A stretch of 64,000 nt of DNA from Staphylotrichum longicolle (Eukaryota; Ascomycota; Sordariomycetes; Sordariales; Chaetomiaceae). The notes beneath the pieces were generated by a model. The model searched no databases, had not been told where the DNA came from, and saw only the letters and a list, made by a program, of their open reading frames with translations. The position numbers and the translations under genes were made by a program. The DNA lies in NCBI GenBank assembly GCA_019096155.1, contig JAHCVI010000004.1, positions 1-64,000 on the forward strand, read 5' to 3'. This document shows, one piece after another, positions 1 through 12,000 of the stretch (position 1 is the first letter of the stretch; each line of letters starts with the position of its first letter).

Positions 1-556
1 AAGAGAGAGATCATCGATACCGCGGGTCTGCTTGCGAAAATCACAGACCCCGACGGAGCCGTTTTGATCGCCACAAGCGCGGATGACAACGCCCAGAACA
101 CCTCTGATCGGGTCGATCTGGTTATTGCCTGCTGCGAAGTCGTCCGCCGCAGCTCTCGGGTTGCTTACTTTGGCATGTTCGCGGTGGCCCCCCGTCGCCA
201 AGGGGTGGGATCGGGCGGCAGGTGCTCGCGTATGCCAAGATTATTGTCAACGGACGTGGGGCACGGAGAAGCTCGAGATGACCGTTATCTCGTCGCGGCG
301 GGAGTTGCTGGAATGGTACAAGCGCAGGGGCTACGTAGGGACGGGCGAGTCACGGCCGTTCCCGTTCGAGGAGCTGGAGAAGCTCAACAGTGTGGCATTG
401 ACGGATGACTTGCGGTTCGAGGTGCTGGAGAAGGATTTGCGTGCCACTATTGAGGCAGCTGTTGAAGGGGCATCTGGGGTCAGCACGCCTGTTGTGGAGA
501 TAGGCAAAGGTGGTGCTGCGGCCTTGGTTGTCGCGGATCCGACGGGTAGGGCATGA
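1..556 (+). pseudogene. GNAT-family N-acetyltransferase, 5'-partial and frame-broken
   Basis: The fragment matches the C-terminal half of a GCN5-related acetyltransferase, which would transfer an acetyl group from acetyl-CoA to a small-molecule or protein amine. The acetyl-CoA loop reads FAVAPRRQGVGSG, followed by VLAYAKIIV and then ELLEWYKRRGYVGTG, the usual late-GNAT helix and strand. These three pieces lie in three different frames: frame 1 to about 217, frame 3 from about 219 to 248, and frame 2 from about 251 to the TGA at 554-556. The gaps are a few bases, too short for introns, so two small indels break the gene. The 5' end is outside the window. The family is clear; whether the breaks are biological or consensus errors cannot be told from here. 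Confidence 0.6.
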
Positions 557-932
557 AGGGAGAAACCTGTAAATTACAGTGGCTCTGCTTGGAGTATCTG
601 ATTCCATCAACCTGCTCCTTTTGGTGACTTCCAGTATTGCGAGTCCTTGCAGGTGTGTCGCGCCCGCCGCATGGCCGGACCTGGTGAACTCCCGACTACA
701 CTGGCCCAGTCCCAATCCAGACGGGATCCGAGGTGCAGGTAAACTGGTTGCTTGTCAACCCTCGCTCGCACGCAGCTTGCATGAAGCCGACGCCAACAAA
801 GTCAAACGATGTCCTAGACAAACGCGCGCACAATCCGTCAGCTGACTCCGAGGGAAACTGGTTTGGTTGGAAACCAAGCTGGATGCACTTACGACTCGCT
901 GCATCTCCACCGCTGGGAAATCTCGAGGATGT
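557..932. other. Intergenic, nothing recognised
   Basis: This lies between the 3' ends of the GNAT fragment and the minus-strand secreted-protein gene, which converge. I see no coding, RNA or repeat signal. Confidence 0.5.
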
Positions 933-1835
933 TCAGCTTCGTTCAAAGGTAAACGTCGTTTCAGGGCCTGCCGTAGTCGCTGCCTCTGGTCGACAGTTGC
1001 CCCCAAATGTGCCATTGTGCTTTCCGGTGTTGGTACAGCTCAACAGCCCTTCATTGGCCACGCTTCTCAGTATGAACGACGGCCCAGTATCTGACAACAA
1101 ATTGGCGTCTGTTGGCGACGATCCGGGCTCCATCTCAATTCGTCGGAGCCATTTTTCAACCTTCCAAGACTGGTACTGGCTTGCGTTGTCTGCGCATGTC
1201 GTGGTTGAGTTGAGCAAAGCCGACGCCAGCTTCGTGGAAATGTTGAGCGTTGGGCGAGTGCCTGCGTCGGTGCTCTTCGGAATGCAATAGGAGCTGCCGT
1301 CGGCGGTGGTGCAGTTGACGTCCAGGTGGATCGACCCCGTAGCCAGCCCTTCGGATCTATGTCAGGGAAGCCAAGGGGTCAATTGCAAGGACGGAGTCAT
1401 CGAGGCAGAAGCAGAATGACGTAGAAAGAGCACCTACCCTTGTTTTCCGGAACAAGCAAAGGTGTGAGCGAGATACATGGTCTTGTTCTTCCAGTCGATC
1501 GCAAACGACACAGTCTCGTCTGGGCCGATCCCGGCACCTGTGAAGATGCAGTCGCTCCAGACGAGGTTGCTCCCACTTTGATACCAGCCCGCCCATGCCT
1601 CTGGCCATTGCCCGACACACTCATACAAGGGTGTCTGACTGCTGCTTTGCAGACTCGCTGCAATGGTGGCGAGGCCATTGGCCTTGTTAGGGTCCGAACC
1701 GTCGTATCTTACGTCCCCGAGACGGTATTGAAAGGATCCTGTTGCACCATCGCATGACCGAGCGGCGTGCGCTCCGGAGAGGAACAGCACCGTGGCCGCC
1801 GCAGACAAGACAAAAGACACCAGAGTTTGGGGCAT
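933..1835 (-). CDS. Secreted cysteine-rich protein of unknown function (2 exons)
   Basis: Exon 1 runs 1835-1438 and exon 2 1356-933. The 81-bp intron starts GTAGGT, ends CATAG and joins in phase 2, giving about 273 residues. The N-terminus (MPQTLVSFVLSAAATVLFLSGAHA) is a clear signal peptide, with cleavage predicted just before ARSC. The mature part has about nine cysteines (RSC, YEC, SDC, FAC in exon 1; VNC, YC, TC, SC, NC in exon 2) and several N-glycosylation sequons (NKT, NCT, NIS, NST, NGT). There is no membrane segment or enzyme motif. I do not recognise the family. Size, secretion and cysteine content fit an apoplastic or effector-like protein, but that is inference. It lies divergently from the DUF1996 gene, about 510 bp away. 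Confidence 0.8.
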
Positions 1836-2345
1836 GGTGAAGAACTATGGCCTACTAGTGTGAGAAGTTTCCAGGAGTAGTTCGACTGGATCGTTTTAAA
1901 TCCATCTTTGTATGAACCGTGGAGGGAGAGCGCTGAGTTAAAGAGGGGACTTGTATTGCTATCTCCTTGTTTAGCCCCATTCTGCCAGATTGCCCGCGTA
2001 CTCAATCCCGTCTCTTGTGTGGCGAGGGAGGGGTTGAGTTATTGACCCCATATTAACTTGTCGTCGGGCAATGCGCCGGTCTGGATTCTGGAAGGACTAC
2101 AACTGCCGACACCAAGGAAAACCAATCTCCCGTCCACGTGCAAGTTATTAAACCGTTGGAGTGGTTTGGAACGGCATCGGCTTTCTTTACCCTGCCCGGG
2201 TTGGAAATCTTCTGCGTATTTAGAAGTCGAAAACGACCTTGTCTTGCGTTTCATTGGGGTCTGTTGGGTACCCATCTCCCAGTTTTGTATTCCGACCCTG
2301 GTTTTCAGCTGTTAAACATCGCCCCATTTCTAGCAAACGCCAAAC
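1836..2345. other. Divergent promoter region between two secreted-protein genes
   Basis: About 510 bp separate the start codons of the minus-strand cysteine-rich gene and the plus-strand DUF1996 gene. No strong motif was recognised. Confidence 0.4.
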
Positions 2346-3623
2346 ATGAAGTGCAAGGCCATCACCCTTGCGCTTCTCGCGCAGGCTGTTTCTGCCCAAC
2401 AGATGATTCGGTTCAGCTGCTCGCAGCTCGTCGTCGGGCGTATGGACCCTTTGGTTAACCCAGGCGTGGCAGTGTCGCCCCATGTTCACCAGATCGTGGG
2501 GGGCAACTCATTCAACGTCAGCATGGATCCTGCGACTCATGACCCGGTCCGAGACTCTACGTGCACCAGCTGCACCTTCTCTGAGGATTTCTCCAACTAC
2601 TGGACGGCTGTTTTGTACTTCCGTGCGCGAAACGGAACTTACAAGCGCGTGCGGCAGTTTCCCAACGTTGGTCTCCGCGCTGAGTACGTCACATGAAGCA
2701 TCTTGAACCCTTGCTGCCGTTGACTTGGGGTATCCCAAAACTCGGTGTCAATCTGCTACATCCCTGGTGGACTCTCAAGGGGTTGAACGCGGAGCGCATG
2801 CTGATTTGTCAAACACAGCGGCGGTGTAACGGTCTATTACATCCCACCATACGACGGGAAGACAACCGTGACGGCTTTCAAGCCCGGCTTCCGCATGCTG
2901 GTAGGAGATGCCGGTCTGCGCGAACGCAAAGGCATGCAAAAGCAGTTGTGCCACCGCTGCCTGGGGGCCACATACAACCAAGGGGGCGCGCCGTGCACTG
3001 GGACAGACTCCCAGACGCTCCCTGCAGGTTTCTGTGACGGTGGCATCCGGACAACCATCACATTTCCAACGTGCTGGGACGGAAGAACTTGGACAGTCCC
3101 GATCATAAGTCACATGTGGCTTATCCTCAAGTCGGCACCTTTGAGTCGGTCGGCACATGCCCCGAGACTCACCCGTTCGCCTGCCCCAGTTGATGTACGA
3201 GATAATGTGGCAGACGCAAGAGTTTCCAAAGTCCTTGTGGCCGGAGGATGGATCCCAACCGTTTGTCTGGAGCACTGGAGACCCGTACGTTCTCTGACCG
3301 TAAAGGTCCATGTTCCGATATTTGGACAAACGAGCTAATAGCGTGGCATAGCCTCGGATATTCCCAGCACGGCGACTACGTGTTTGGATGGAAGGGTGAC
3401 TCGCTTCAGCGTGCATTGAACTCTCGCTGTAGCAATGCTGTCTGCAAGGAGCTCCGGACACAGACATCCGAGGAGGCAATGCGATGCACTCTGCCCCAGA
3501 ATGTGCCTGAGCAGGTGGATGGATGTACGTCCAGCTGTCACTTCCAAGCTTGAGGCAGTCATAACGCTAACCCGCCGATGCACAGGGCTAGACAAGATTC
3601 CGGGGATGATGGAAGTGGCTTAG
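2346..3623 (+). pseudogene. DUF1996 secreted protein, copy A, with two frame breaks
   Basis: This has the DUF1996 fungal secreted-protein fold: a signal peptide (MKCKAITLALLAQAVSA), then FSCSQLVVGRMDPLVNPG, HVHQIVGGNSFN, GGIRTTITFPTCWDG and HGDYVFGWKGDSLQRAL. Exons are 2346-2683, 2819-3284, 3352-3524 and 3586-3623, with introns GTACGT..ACAG, GTACGT..ATAG and GTACGT..ACAG. Aligned by eye with the paralogue at 45855, three junctions and the last residues (W-L-D-x-I-P-G) agree. Inside exon 2 the frame is lost twice, each time as if one base were missing: near 3087-3089 (after CWDGR) and near 3174-3177 (after ETHP). Downstream exons are still well conserved, so decay would be recent, or these are sequencing indels. 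It lacks the extra intron that copy B has at FPT/CWDG. Confidence 0.75.
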
Positions 3624-3921
3624 GGTGGTGGAAGCAGGGGAGACAGGTTACCTTACCTGACGGAAGGATACATGCTTGAATGCCAGGGTGTGCCAGTGCT
3701 CTTTATCAGACCCATTCCGCGAGCATGGAAGCTGCTTGTGGCAAGAACTTTTATGGTGTGTGGATCGCGACAACGGCTTATTCAACCGTCTTGCTCCATC
3801 ATTGCAGTACAGTTGCAAGTGACAAACAGGCAGACCAGGCTTGTGACAACACAGCGAACAACCAATTTTACGGCCTCGGCAACTAATCATGGCCAAGCAA
3901 AAGGAGACAACGCTGTGTATT

Positions 3922-5186
3922 CTAGTTTATATCCGCCAGATACGACAGAACTTTGCGCACGAGGAAGGCTCTGGGCTCGGCCTGATCGTCATTGCTCAGA
4001 GCGTGCGACGCATTGGGGATCAACCCGCTTCGGTCATCCCATATCCTTGCTGCGCCGTTGTGGTCTGTAACCTTCTTCCACCTCGCGAGGACCTCTTCCT
4101 TGTTCACCCAATCTGGGACTGACTGGTCCGCTCCCGACATCAACACCATCAGCTTGTTCTTGAGCAGCTCTCGTTGGCGGATCATGCCAAACGTCTTTGC
4201 CAGCTGCTCGTCTCCTAGATCCGAGCTAAACATGTCATCTTCGGCTGGAGATTGTGGACTTTCTGGGCTGACCAGACTCAGAAACCTCCGGCAGCTGACC
4301 GGCGTATTGGATGGGTAGCCGAAATGGGTAGTCAGAGATATCGGCAGCATGCTATCATACGGCCCGTGGCGGACGGCTTCCTTTGCCATGGCGACGAGCT
4401 TGTCATAGGTCTCCTTCAGCTCGCTCGGCGTCCTGCCAAGGAATCCCTCGCGCATGATCCAGTGGATGGCTTCGCGGTCCGACACGGGTGCCTGCATGAT
4501 GCCGCCGTCGATGGCCGGACGTTTGCAGTGCTCGAGCCCTCGGTCAAACGCGGGCGTACTTGTGTGCGGGTTCGGCCGGGACAGATAGTGCAGCACGCAC
4601 TGGCTGCCGGTGGAATGCCCAAAAAGGACGATCTTGCCGGGCGTGCCAAACTTGGACTTCTTGTACTCGGTGATGTGTTGTATGCATTGAGCAACCTCGT
4701 CCGTGTCCCTGTCCAGATGGCCAAACCCCCAGGACTGGTAGGCGGATGTGAGGTTCACCGTGAAGAGCGACCACTCTGTGGGCTGCAGCCCCTGCACCAC
4801 ATCAGCCGCATACGACGTCGTGGCGAGGCCATCTCCGAGACCGCCGAGGAAGAGGATGCTGTGTGGCTGGGGCTTGGTGCTGGAGGCAAACTCAAACGCA
4901 ACCAGAGTCTCGGTCTACGGCAGGTTAGAACGTCTCGTTTCCGCCGTGTCAGACGAGCATGCAGGAAAGACCCAAAACGTACAAAGTGGTGCAGGATCCC
5001 CGGCGACCCCCGCTTCGGCCAGAACTTGGAGCCCATCTTGTTACTGGAGGGACCGTCGTCGGACAGGCTGAACGTGATTAACAGGCTGGATGTGGCTGGT
5101 ATCTCTGAGTCGGATGTTTGGTCAAGGAGCGGCGGCAGGGGGGAGGGAGAGCCACAGGGTGTGACGGACTTTGGATGAAGAACCAT
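3922..5186 (-). CDS. sidJ: SidJ-like siderophore ester hydrolase (DUF1749 alpha/beta hydrolase)
   Basis: Exon 1 is 5186-4983 and exon 2 4914-3922 (68-bp intron, GTACGT..CGTAG, phase 0), giving about 398 residues. An inner ATG at 5036 just before KFWPKRGSPGILHHF could be the true start. The core reads ILFLGGLGDGLATTSY, then the nucleophile elbow LFGHSTGSQ (G-x-S-x-G-like), and a late D/H pair region with NASHALS. DUF1749 is the family of SidJ, which cleaves intracellular fusarinine C-type esters so that iron can be released. Position supports this: it is divergent from the SidD-like NRPS, and five more siderophore genes follow. No signal peptide is seen, which fits a cytosolic esterase. The symbol rests on family plus cluster context; substrate preference is not shown by sequence. 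Confidence 0.82.
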
Positions 5187-5374
5187 GGCATGCGTTCACG
5201 AGTAGTGGCTCCCGACCATCTCCCTCACCTTGGCAAGCTCCCTTCTTAATTCGCGCATCTGGTGGGCCCGACATCGGTATGGCGTGGTTGTCTTGTTGGA
5301 GAGTGCAGACTCTGGCAGCCAGCCCCCCTGGACGACTCCGAATTCCTTGGGCCCCCACAGTGAGCTGATCTGAT

Positions 5375-5381
5375 TGATAAG
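5375..5381 (+). promoter_or_regulatory. HGATAR-type GATA motif in sidJ/sidD intergenic region
   Basis: TGATAAG fits the general fungal GATA-factor core and lies within an ATCTGATTGATAAG stretch that resembles the longer iron-regulator site. A short motif like this is common by chance. Confidence 0.3.
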
Positions 5382-5710
5382 ATTATGTGGCCGAAATGCC
5401 GGACAGGGGTGCAAAAAATGATGAGTCACGGGAAACGGTTCTGCCTCGGCAACATACCCCCCTGCTCCCCGTTGTGTTTTGGATCCAGGTCCCGTCTCTT
5501 GCCGAGAGGGGGAGCAGGAGGAGTCTCCGGGTACCAGGTCTTGAGCCGGTGCACCCTGATAGCTTCTCTGCTTGATGCGCGTGGCCTGAACGAGCGCATT
5601 GGGTGAGGCAAGGGTCGAGAGTTGCGAGGGTGTGGGGCCCAGGACCCGCCGAGAGATGGCACCGTGAACTGATTACTGTGTACCTGGTCCCTCGACCCCA
5701 GCCTGTGTGT

Positions 5711-5719
5711 TTATCTGAT
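5711..5719 (-). promoter_or_regulatory. Exact ATCWGATAA site (putative SreA-type GATA factor box)
   Basis: The plus strand reads TTATCTGAT, the complement of ATCAGATAA. This 9-mer is the consensus bound by fungal iron-repressing GATA factors (SreA/SRE/Urbs1). It lies about 360 bp upstream of the sidD start and about 525 bp upstream of the sidJ start, so it could repress both genes when iron is plentiful. Binding is inferred from the consensus and location only. Confidence 0.55.
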
Positions 5720-6078
5720 CCGACGACACCCCCCTGTTCCTTGCACGGCCGGGGACATCCCGTCGTCGAACACGCTCCGCACGTTTTCCCGGTTCGTGAA
5801 GTCATCGCGTCGGATGGTCGCAACGGCCGATCTCGGTTGAATCGGGATGCGTTGCAGCAGTTTCATGGAAATTGTATGCTGCGGTGCGGTGGGCTGGTGG
5901 GTTGCAGGGCGGCCCTCGCTGCTCGAGAGCATTCAGGAGAAGCCCACCCAGGCCGTTGTCTGGTGGATATGGTAGCAAGCTGTACCTACATACTCGTAGA
6001 TTCCCACGTGCGTGCCGCTCCCGTCCTTGATCAGCGCGACATCACCACGTCTGGCTCGTCCCGCTTCATGCAGATGCA

Positions 6079-9000
6079 ATGAAGTCTCTCCGCAAATTCC
6101 GCTCCTATCTTCACCAACGGCGAAGCCGCCGGGACCTCGCCCAGAAGGCCTCGCTCCAGGCAGCTGGCGACCGAAACGATGGCCGATCAAAACTGGCGCA
6201 GGTCCTCAGCGCTCCACCAAAGGCCCAAACTCAATACGACACCCTCCCCTCCCTCCAGCACAAGATCGAGGACACCGAGTCGGATCTTGCCTCCACTTCG
6301 ACACCGGCGGCCATAACTGAGGAGATAGTACTAGTATCATGGCTCATCACGCTCTTACGCACCCGGGAAGACAGCGAAGTGTCATTTGAATGGGCAGTCC
6401 GCAGACAGGGGGGCGAGGGCAAAGATGAGCCGGCAAACCCCATCCGTCTGTCGGCCGGCGAGGTGATGCCGGGCCTCGATACTGCGGTGGAGCAGGTTAC
6501 TGCTGCCATATCTCGCCACATCGGCACTGCTGCCCCAGAGCACAGCGCGGCTCCCTTGTCGCTGCTCCTGAGCACCGGGTCTCTGTCCCAACCCGCTGCG
6601 GGAACCACCAAAGAAGAAGTAAGTGCAGAGCTTGGGCGCGGTCGAGCTGCCGACGTACGCCGTACTCGCTGACACGAAACCAAGCCTTTCCTTCATCTTG
6701 AGGCACGTTTCAAGGATGGGCCCCTCGAGATCCGGCCAGTTTGGCAGAGCGAGGACATGCTCCCATTCACCGTGACACGCCACATCGAGACATTGGCAGA
6801 CACAGTCAAGCTGTGCACAACAAACCCAGGAGCATCAATCCAGGCGCTTCTGGGGCCCACGACGCATGATCTGGACCAGATTTGGGGATGGAATCACGTC
6901 CTGCCCCCGACATACGAGCGTTGCATGCACGACGTCATCTCTGAGCGAGCGCAGCAGCAACCGGACAAGGAGGCCATCTCGTCTTTCGACGGCAGCCTGA
7001 CCTACGCCCAAGTTGACCAATACTCGACGTATCTCGCAGGATTGCTCAAGACAGACCTGGGTGTTAAGCTGCACGATTTTGTGCCCGTTTGCTTCGAGAA
7101 GTCAAGGTGGACCGTCGTGGCTGTCCTTGCCGTCATGAAGTCTGGCGGGACCATGGTGCTCATGGACCCGACGCTCCCACTCGCCCGTCTCCAGAACATG
7201 GCCGAACAAGTCGGCGCAAAGGCCATGGTATCGTCACGCAAGCAATGCGACCTCGCCAGGTCCATCTTGCCCAGCGGGGCGTTTGTCACTGTTGATGCGG
7301 ACACGTTCGAACCCCTCTCAAAGCCCCAAGGCGCATTGTTGACAACCTCGGCGCCAGCGTTGCCGCAAGTGCCGGCCTCTGCCCTGATGTACATCATCTT
7401 CACGTCCGGCAGCACCGGCACCCCGAAAGGCGTCAAGATTTCTCACCAGACCTACACGAGCAGCGCTTTCCCCCGGGCAAAGGCGGTGGGCTACACGGAA
7501 GAGTCGCGCGTCCTCGACTTTGCGTCCTATGCCTTCGATGTCAGCATCGACAGCATGCTGCTGACTCTGGCCAACGGCGGCTGCCTCTGCATTCCATCAG
7601 ACGAAGATCGGCTAAACGACATCAACGCGGTAATGCGGAACATGCGCGTCAACTACGCGGGCATCACGCCCTCAATGGCTCGCATCCTGGATCTCGACGT
7701 GATCGCATCGCTCAGCGGCCTGGGCTTAGGAGGCGAGGCGTGCGGCGCACGAGACGTCAACTTTTGGGGCCAGCATACCCGCATCATCATAGGGTACGGC
7801 CCATGTGAGTGCACCATCGGCTGCACGGTCAACAGCAGCGCAGCCAAGGGCCGGGACTACATCTCCATTGGGCCGGGCAACGGCGCGGCCATGTGGATTG
7901 TCGACCCAAACGACCACGAGGTGCTGATGCCTGTCGGGGCGGTGGGAGAGCTCCTCGTCGATGGTCCGATTGTCGGCCAGGGGTACCTGAACGATCCCGA
8001 GAAAACGGCCGCGGCGTTCATCGAGGATCCGTCTTGGCTGACTGCCGGTCATGGGCCGTACGCCGGCCGCCGGGGGCGCCTGTACAAGACGGGCGATCTG
8101 GGCAAATACGATCCAGACGGCTCTGGTGAGATTGTGTTTGTCGGCAGGAAAGACACACAGGTCAAGTTGCGCGGACAACGGGTAGAGCTCGGCGAGATTG
8201 AGAGCCAGCTCAGAGCCAGACTCCCAGCGGACACAAACGTGATTGCCGAGGTGATTGTGCCAGGCGGTTCGGCTCAGGGGCAACCCACTCTCGTGGCATT
8301 TATTGCCCCTCAAAGCACGGCACACGGGCAGGACGTGGAGCTGGAGTACACGCCGCTGGGCCCAGAGCTGGGGGCGGCACTCTCCAAAGCCGACGCCGAG
8401 ATTGCTGAGGTTCTGCCGCGGTACATGGTGCCCAATGCCTACATCCCAGTCAACCGCGTTCCGACCTTGATCTCTGGCAAGACGGATCGCAAGAAGCTCA
8501 GACAGTTTGGCGCCACCGTCGACCTGCGGCAGCTGACCGCAAGCCAGGAGGCCCCAGAAAGCGACGCAGCCCCAGAGGACCCCAGCCGCCCCCTGAATGA
8601 GTCGGAAGAAAGGTTGCGGCAAGCTTGGGGCCTGATACTAAAGCTTGATCCAAGCGTTATCCGTCTCAACGACAATTTCTTTGCTCTTGGCGGTGACTCC
8701 CTGGCGGCGATGAGGCTCGTGTCTGCCTGCAGAGACCAGGGCCTCGACCTCAGCGTCATCAGCACCTTCGGGCACCCCACGCTGTCCGCCATGGCCGCCG
8801 TTGTCGCCAGCCTAGGAGACCCACAAACAGCCAGCCAAACGGTGCGGACGCCGTTTTCTCTCATCACACAGCCTGTCGAGAGCGCCATTGTCGAGACGGC
8901 ACAGGCTTGTGGGACAGATACTGCTAAGATCGAAGACATTTATCCCTGCACACCGACACAAGAGGCCCTTTTTACCTTCTCCATCAAGTCAACGGAAGCA

Positions 9001-12000
9001 TACATTGCCCAGCGCGTTGCGTGCATTCCGCCGCACATCGGCCTTGACGCTTGGAAGCATGCCTGGGAAGAGGTTGTCGCGTCAACACCAATCCTTCGCT
9101 CGCGCCTCGTGCAACTCGGTGACCATGCCAGCATTGGTCAAGTTGTGCTCAACGAAGCCATTCAGTGGAAGCACTCGGACGCTGAGTTGGATCAGTATCT
9201 TGAGCAGGATAAGAACGACAAGATGAATCTTGGGCAGAGCCTTGCCCGCTACGCCATCGTTCAACCCCCGTCCTCACCGGGAAAGCAGTACATGGTCTGG
9301 ACCCTCCACCACGCGGTTTACGACGGGTGGTCGGAGCCGATTGTGCTGGAAAAGATCCGCGACGCTTTACGCCGAAGCCACGATGCCGACGAGCCGCAAC
9401 CGGTCTCGAGCACCATGGGCGACTTTGTCAAGTACGTCCACGATACCGACGAAGCCGCCATGCAGCAGTATTGGAGAGAGGAGCTCCAAGGCGCGGTGGG
9501 TCCACAGTTTCCTCGCGTGCCTTCTCGCGATTTCCTCCCAACCCCGGACGGCTTCCTTGAGCGCCATATAGCCCTCTCCACCAGCGCTACTGCCAAGCTC
9601 CCTTTCACGCTCGCGACCCTCATCCGAGGCGCCTGGTCGCTCGTCTCTTCCAAGTACTCGGGCAACTCGGATGTTGTCTTTGGCGAGACTCTCACAGGCC
9701 GCGACATTCCACTTCCAGGAGTTGAGGGCATCGTTGGCCCCCTGATTGCAACCGTCCCCATCCGCGTGCGCGTCGATTACGCAGGGTCGGTGCGATCTTA
9801 CCTGGACACGATCCAACAAGGCATGCTGAAGCGCACGCCGTATCAGCATATGGGTATGCAGAATATTCGCAAGGTCAGCCGTGATGCGCAGTACGCGTGC
9901 GAGGCTCCAACGGGGCTCGTCATCCAGCCCGAGCCTGACTATGGCGTGGGGTGTGAGCTCGGGTTTGCCCTTGGAGACGTGGTGCGCGAAGCAATCCACT
10001 TCAATCCGTATCCGCTCATGTTGGCATGCGGGATGGAGAAGGGCGGGTTTAGGGTGTGCGCCAGCTTCGACAGCGGCCTGGTCGACGGAGCCCAGATGAA
10101 CCGGATCCTTGCCCAGTTTGAGACGGCATGTGTCGAGTTGACCAAGGACCTGGGGAGGTCCCTCAGCGAAGTTCCCTGTCTCCCCACGGAGGAGTTGAAC
10201 CGGATTTGGAGCTGGAACCGCGGCGGCCCGTTGCTCTTGGACGCGGCCACTGGAGGGCTCCGCGCAGATACCAGCATCGTCAAGCCGGGCGACATCTACC
10301 ATCCTCGAGCGGTGGTGCCTTGGGTGTGTGATCTGCGTAACTCGGCCATGCTCTCGCCCATCGGTTGTGCGGGTGAGCTGTGGCTCGAAGGAGCATTCTT
10401 AACCGGCGCTTCGGTTATTGAATCTCCCCCGTGGTTATTGGCTGGGGCTGTTGAGCATGCTGGCCGCACGGGCAAAGTTCAGCCAACTGGCGACATTGTC
10501 AAGCTGCGTGAGGATGGCAGCATGGTCTTCGTCAGGCGCAAAGATGAGAACCTGTTGGCCCAGGGTCACGCGGCGGACGTTGCCGAACTCGAGATGCACC
10601 TCACCAAGTATTTTCCTTCATCGGTCCATACCGCCGCCGCAGGGCAACCTTTGGTGCTCTTCATCGAGAAGCCACAAGCTCTCGAGACCGAGCTCGGCGT
10701 TGAGATCATGCCGAAGCAGAACCTCATCACCCTCCCGACCCGTGAGCCGGGATCCGAGACTTCCTTTGCTGCAGCCATCAGTTGCGTGGTTCCCGTCAGC
10801 CTTGCTGCCGCGGTCAAGAGACTCGACAAGTTTGCTCAAAACTCGCTCGCCTCGCATCTGGTCCCGTCCGCTTACGTCGTTCTCGACAAGATGCCCAGAA
10901 ATGGCGGCCAGATTGACCGCGGCCTCCTCCAGCAGACTGCGGCCACGATCCCCAAGCAAGTTCTGGCCGAAATCCGCGCCGGATTCCAGGGCGCATGGGC
11001 AAAAGGCTTGCCCGCGCAAACGGCGGCCGTGGCCACAACGGCAGAAGGCATTCTTCGGTCGTGCTGGGCTGGGATCCTCGGGCTCGGTCCTGAGCAGATT
11101 GATGTCGATGACAACTTCTTCCGCCTCGGCGGGGACTCGGTCATGGCCATGAAACTGGTGTCTCGTCTCCGCGCGCAGGGACACGGCCTCACTGTCGCTG
11201 ACATTTTCCGCCACATGCGCCTTGGCGACGCAGCCAAAGTGCTCAAGCTGAACCACTACGCGGCACCCGGGACAGGAGAGGTGGCGAAGCAGCCTGGCCG
11301 TCTCTCCTATCAGCCGTTCTCGTTGTTGGACGCTGCCGACGCAGAACGGTTTGTCACTGACATTGTCCGCCCAAAGCTTGCCAACGCTCGCTGGTCTGCC
11401 CAGGACGTGTACCCGGTGACGGACTCTCAGAAGCTCGATGTCAGGGCCACCGTCGAGCCGCCGCGGACCTCAATTCAATACACAATGCTGTACTCGGAAA
11501 ACGGCGGCTTCATCCGGGACCGATTGCTCGGAGCTTGCCATCGGCTGGTCCAGGCCTATGACATTCTACGCACCGTCTTCATCGAACACGAAGCGACTCT
11601 TCTACAGGTCGTTTTGAAGGACCTGGAGGTTCCGGTCATCACACGCCGAGCTGAGAGCGAGGACTTGAAGAAGTCGGTCAGTGATTTGTGCGCCGAGGAC
11701 GCGGACTCGGGCGAATTCCGTCTGGGATCGCCTTTCCTCCGCTTGTTCCTCGTCGAGGGCAGCAGCGGTCAGGAGTGCCTCGTCATCGGTCTATCCCACG
11801 CCCAGTACGATGGCGGTTCTCTACCAAAGCTTCTTGAGGACCTGGAGACACTGTACGCAGGAAACGAGATCGTGCCGCCGGAGCCGCTCTCGGCGTACAT
11901 CGCACAAACTCGCACCTCGACTGCGCAGACCAAAGCCCTGTCCTACTGGTCTACCCTCCTCGCTGGCTCCTCGCTCTCTGTTCTCGCCGGCCAATCGGCC

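Larger units (their letters stand above)
5187..6078. other. Divergent promoter region of sidJ and sidD
   Basis: About 890 bp separate the two divergent start codons. The region holds the GATA-type motifs listed separately. No convincing coding segment was found, although an additional 5' untranslated or short coding exon of sidD cannot be excluded. Confidence 0.5.

Noticed and set aside
7726..8622. 298-codon and other minus-strand frames across sidD
   Set aside because: Antisense to a well-supported NRPS frame with all core motifs; codon-bias shadows.
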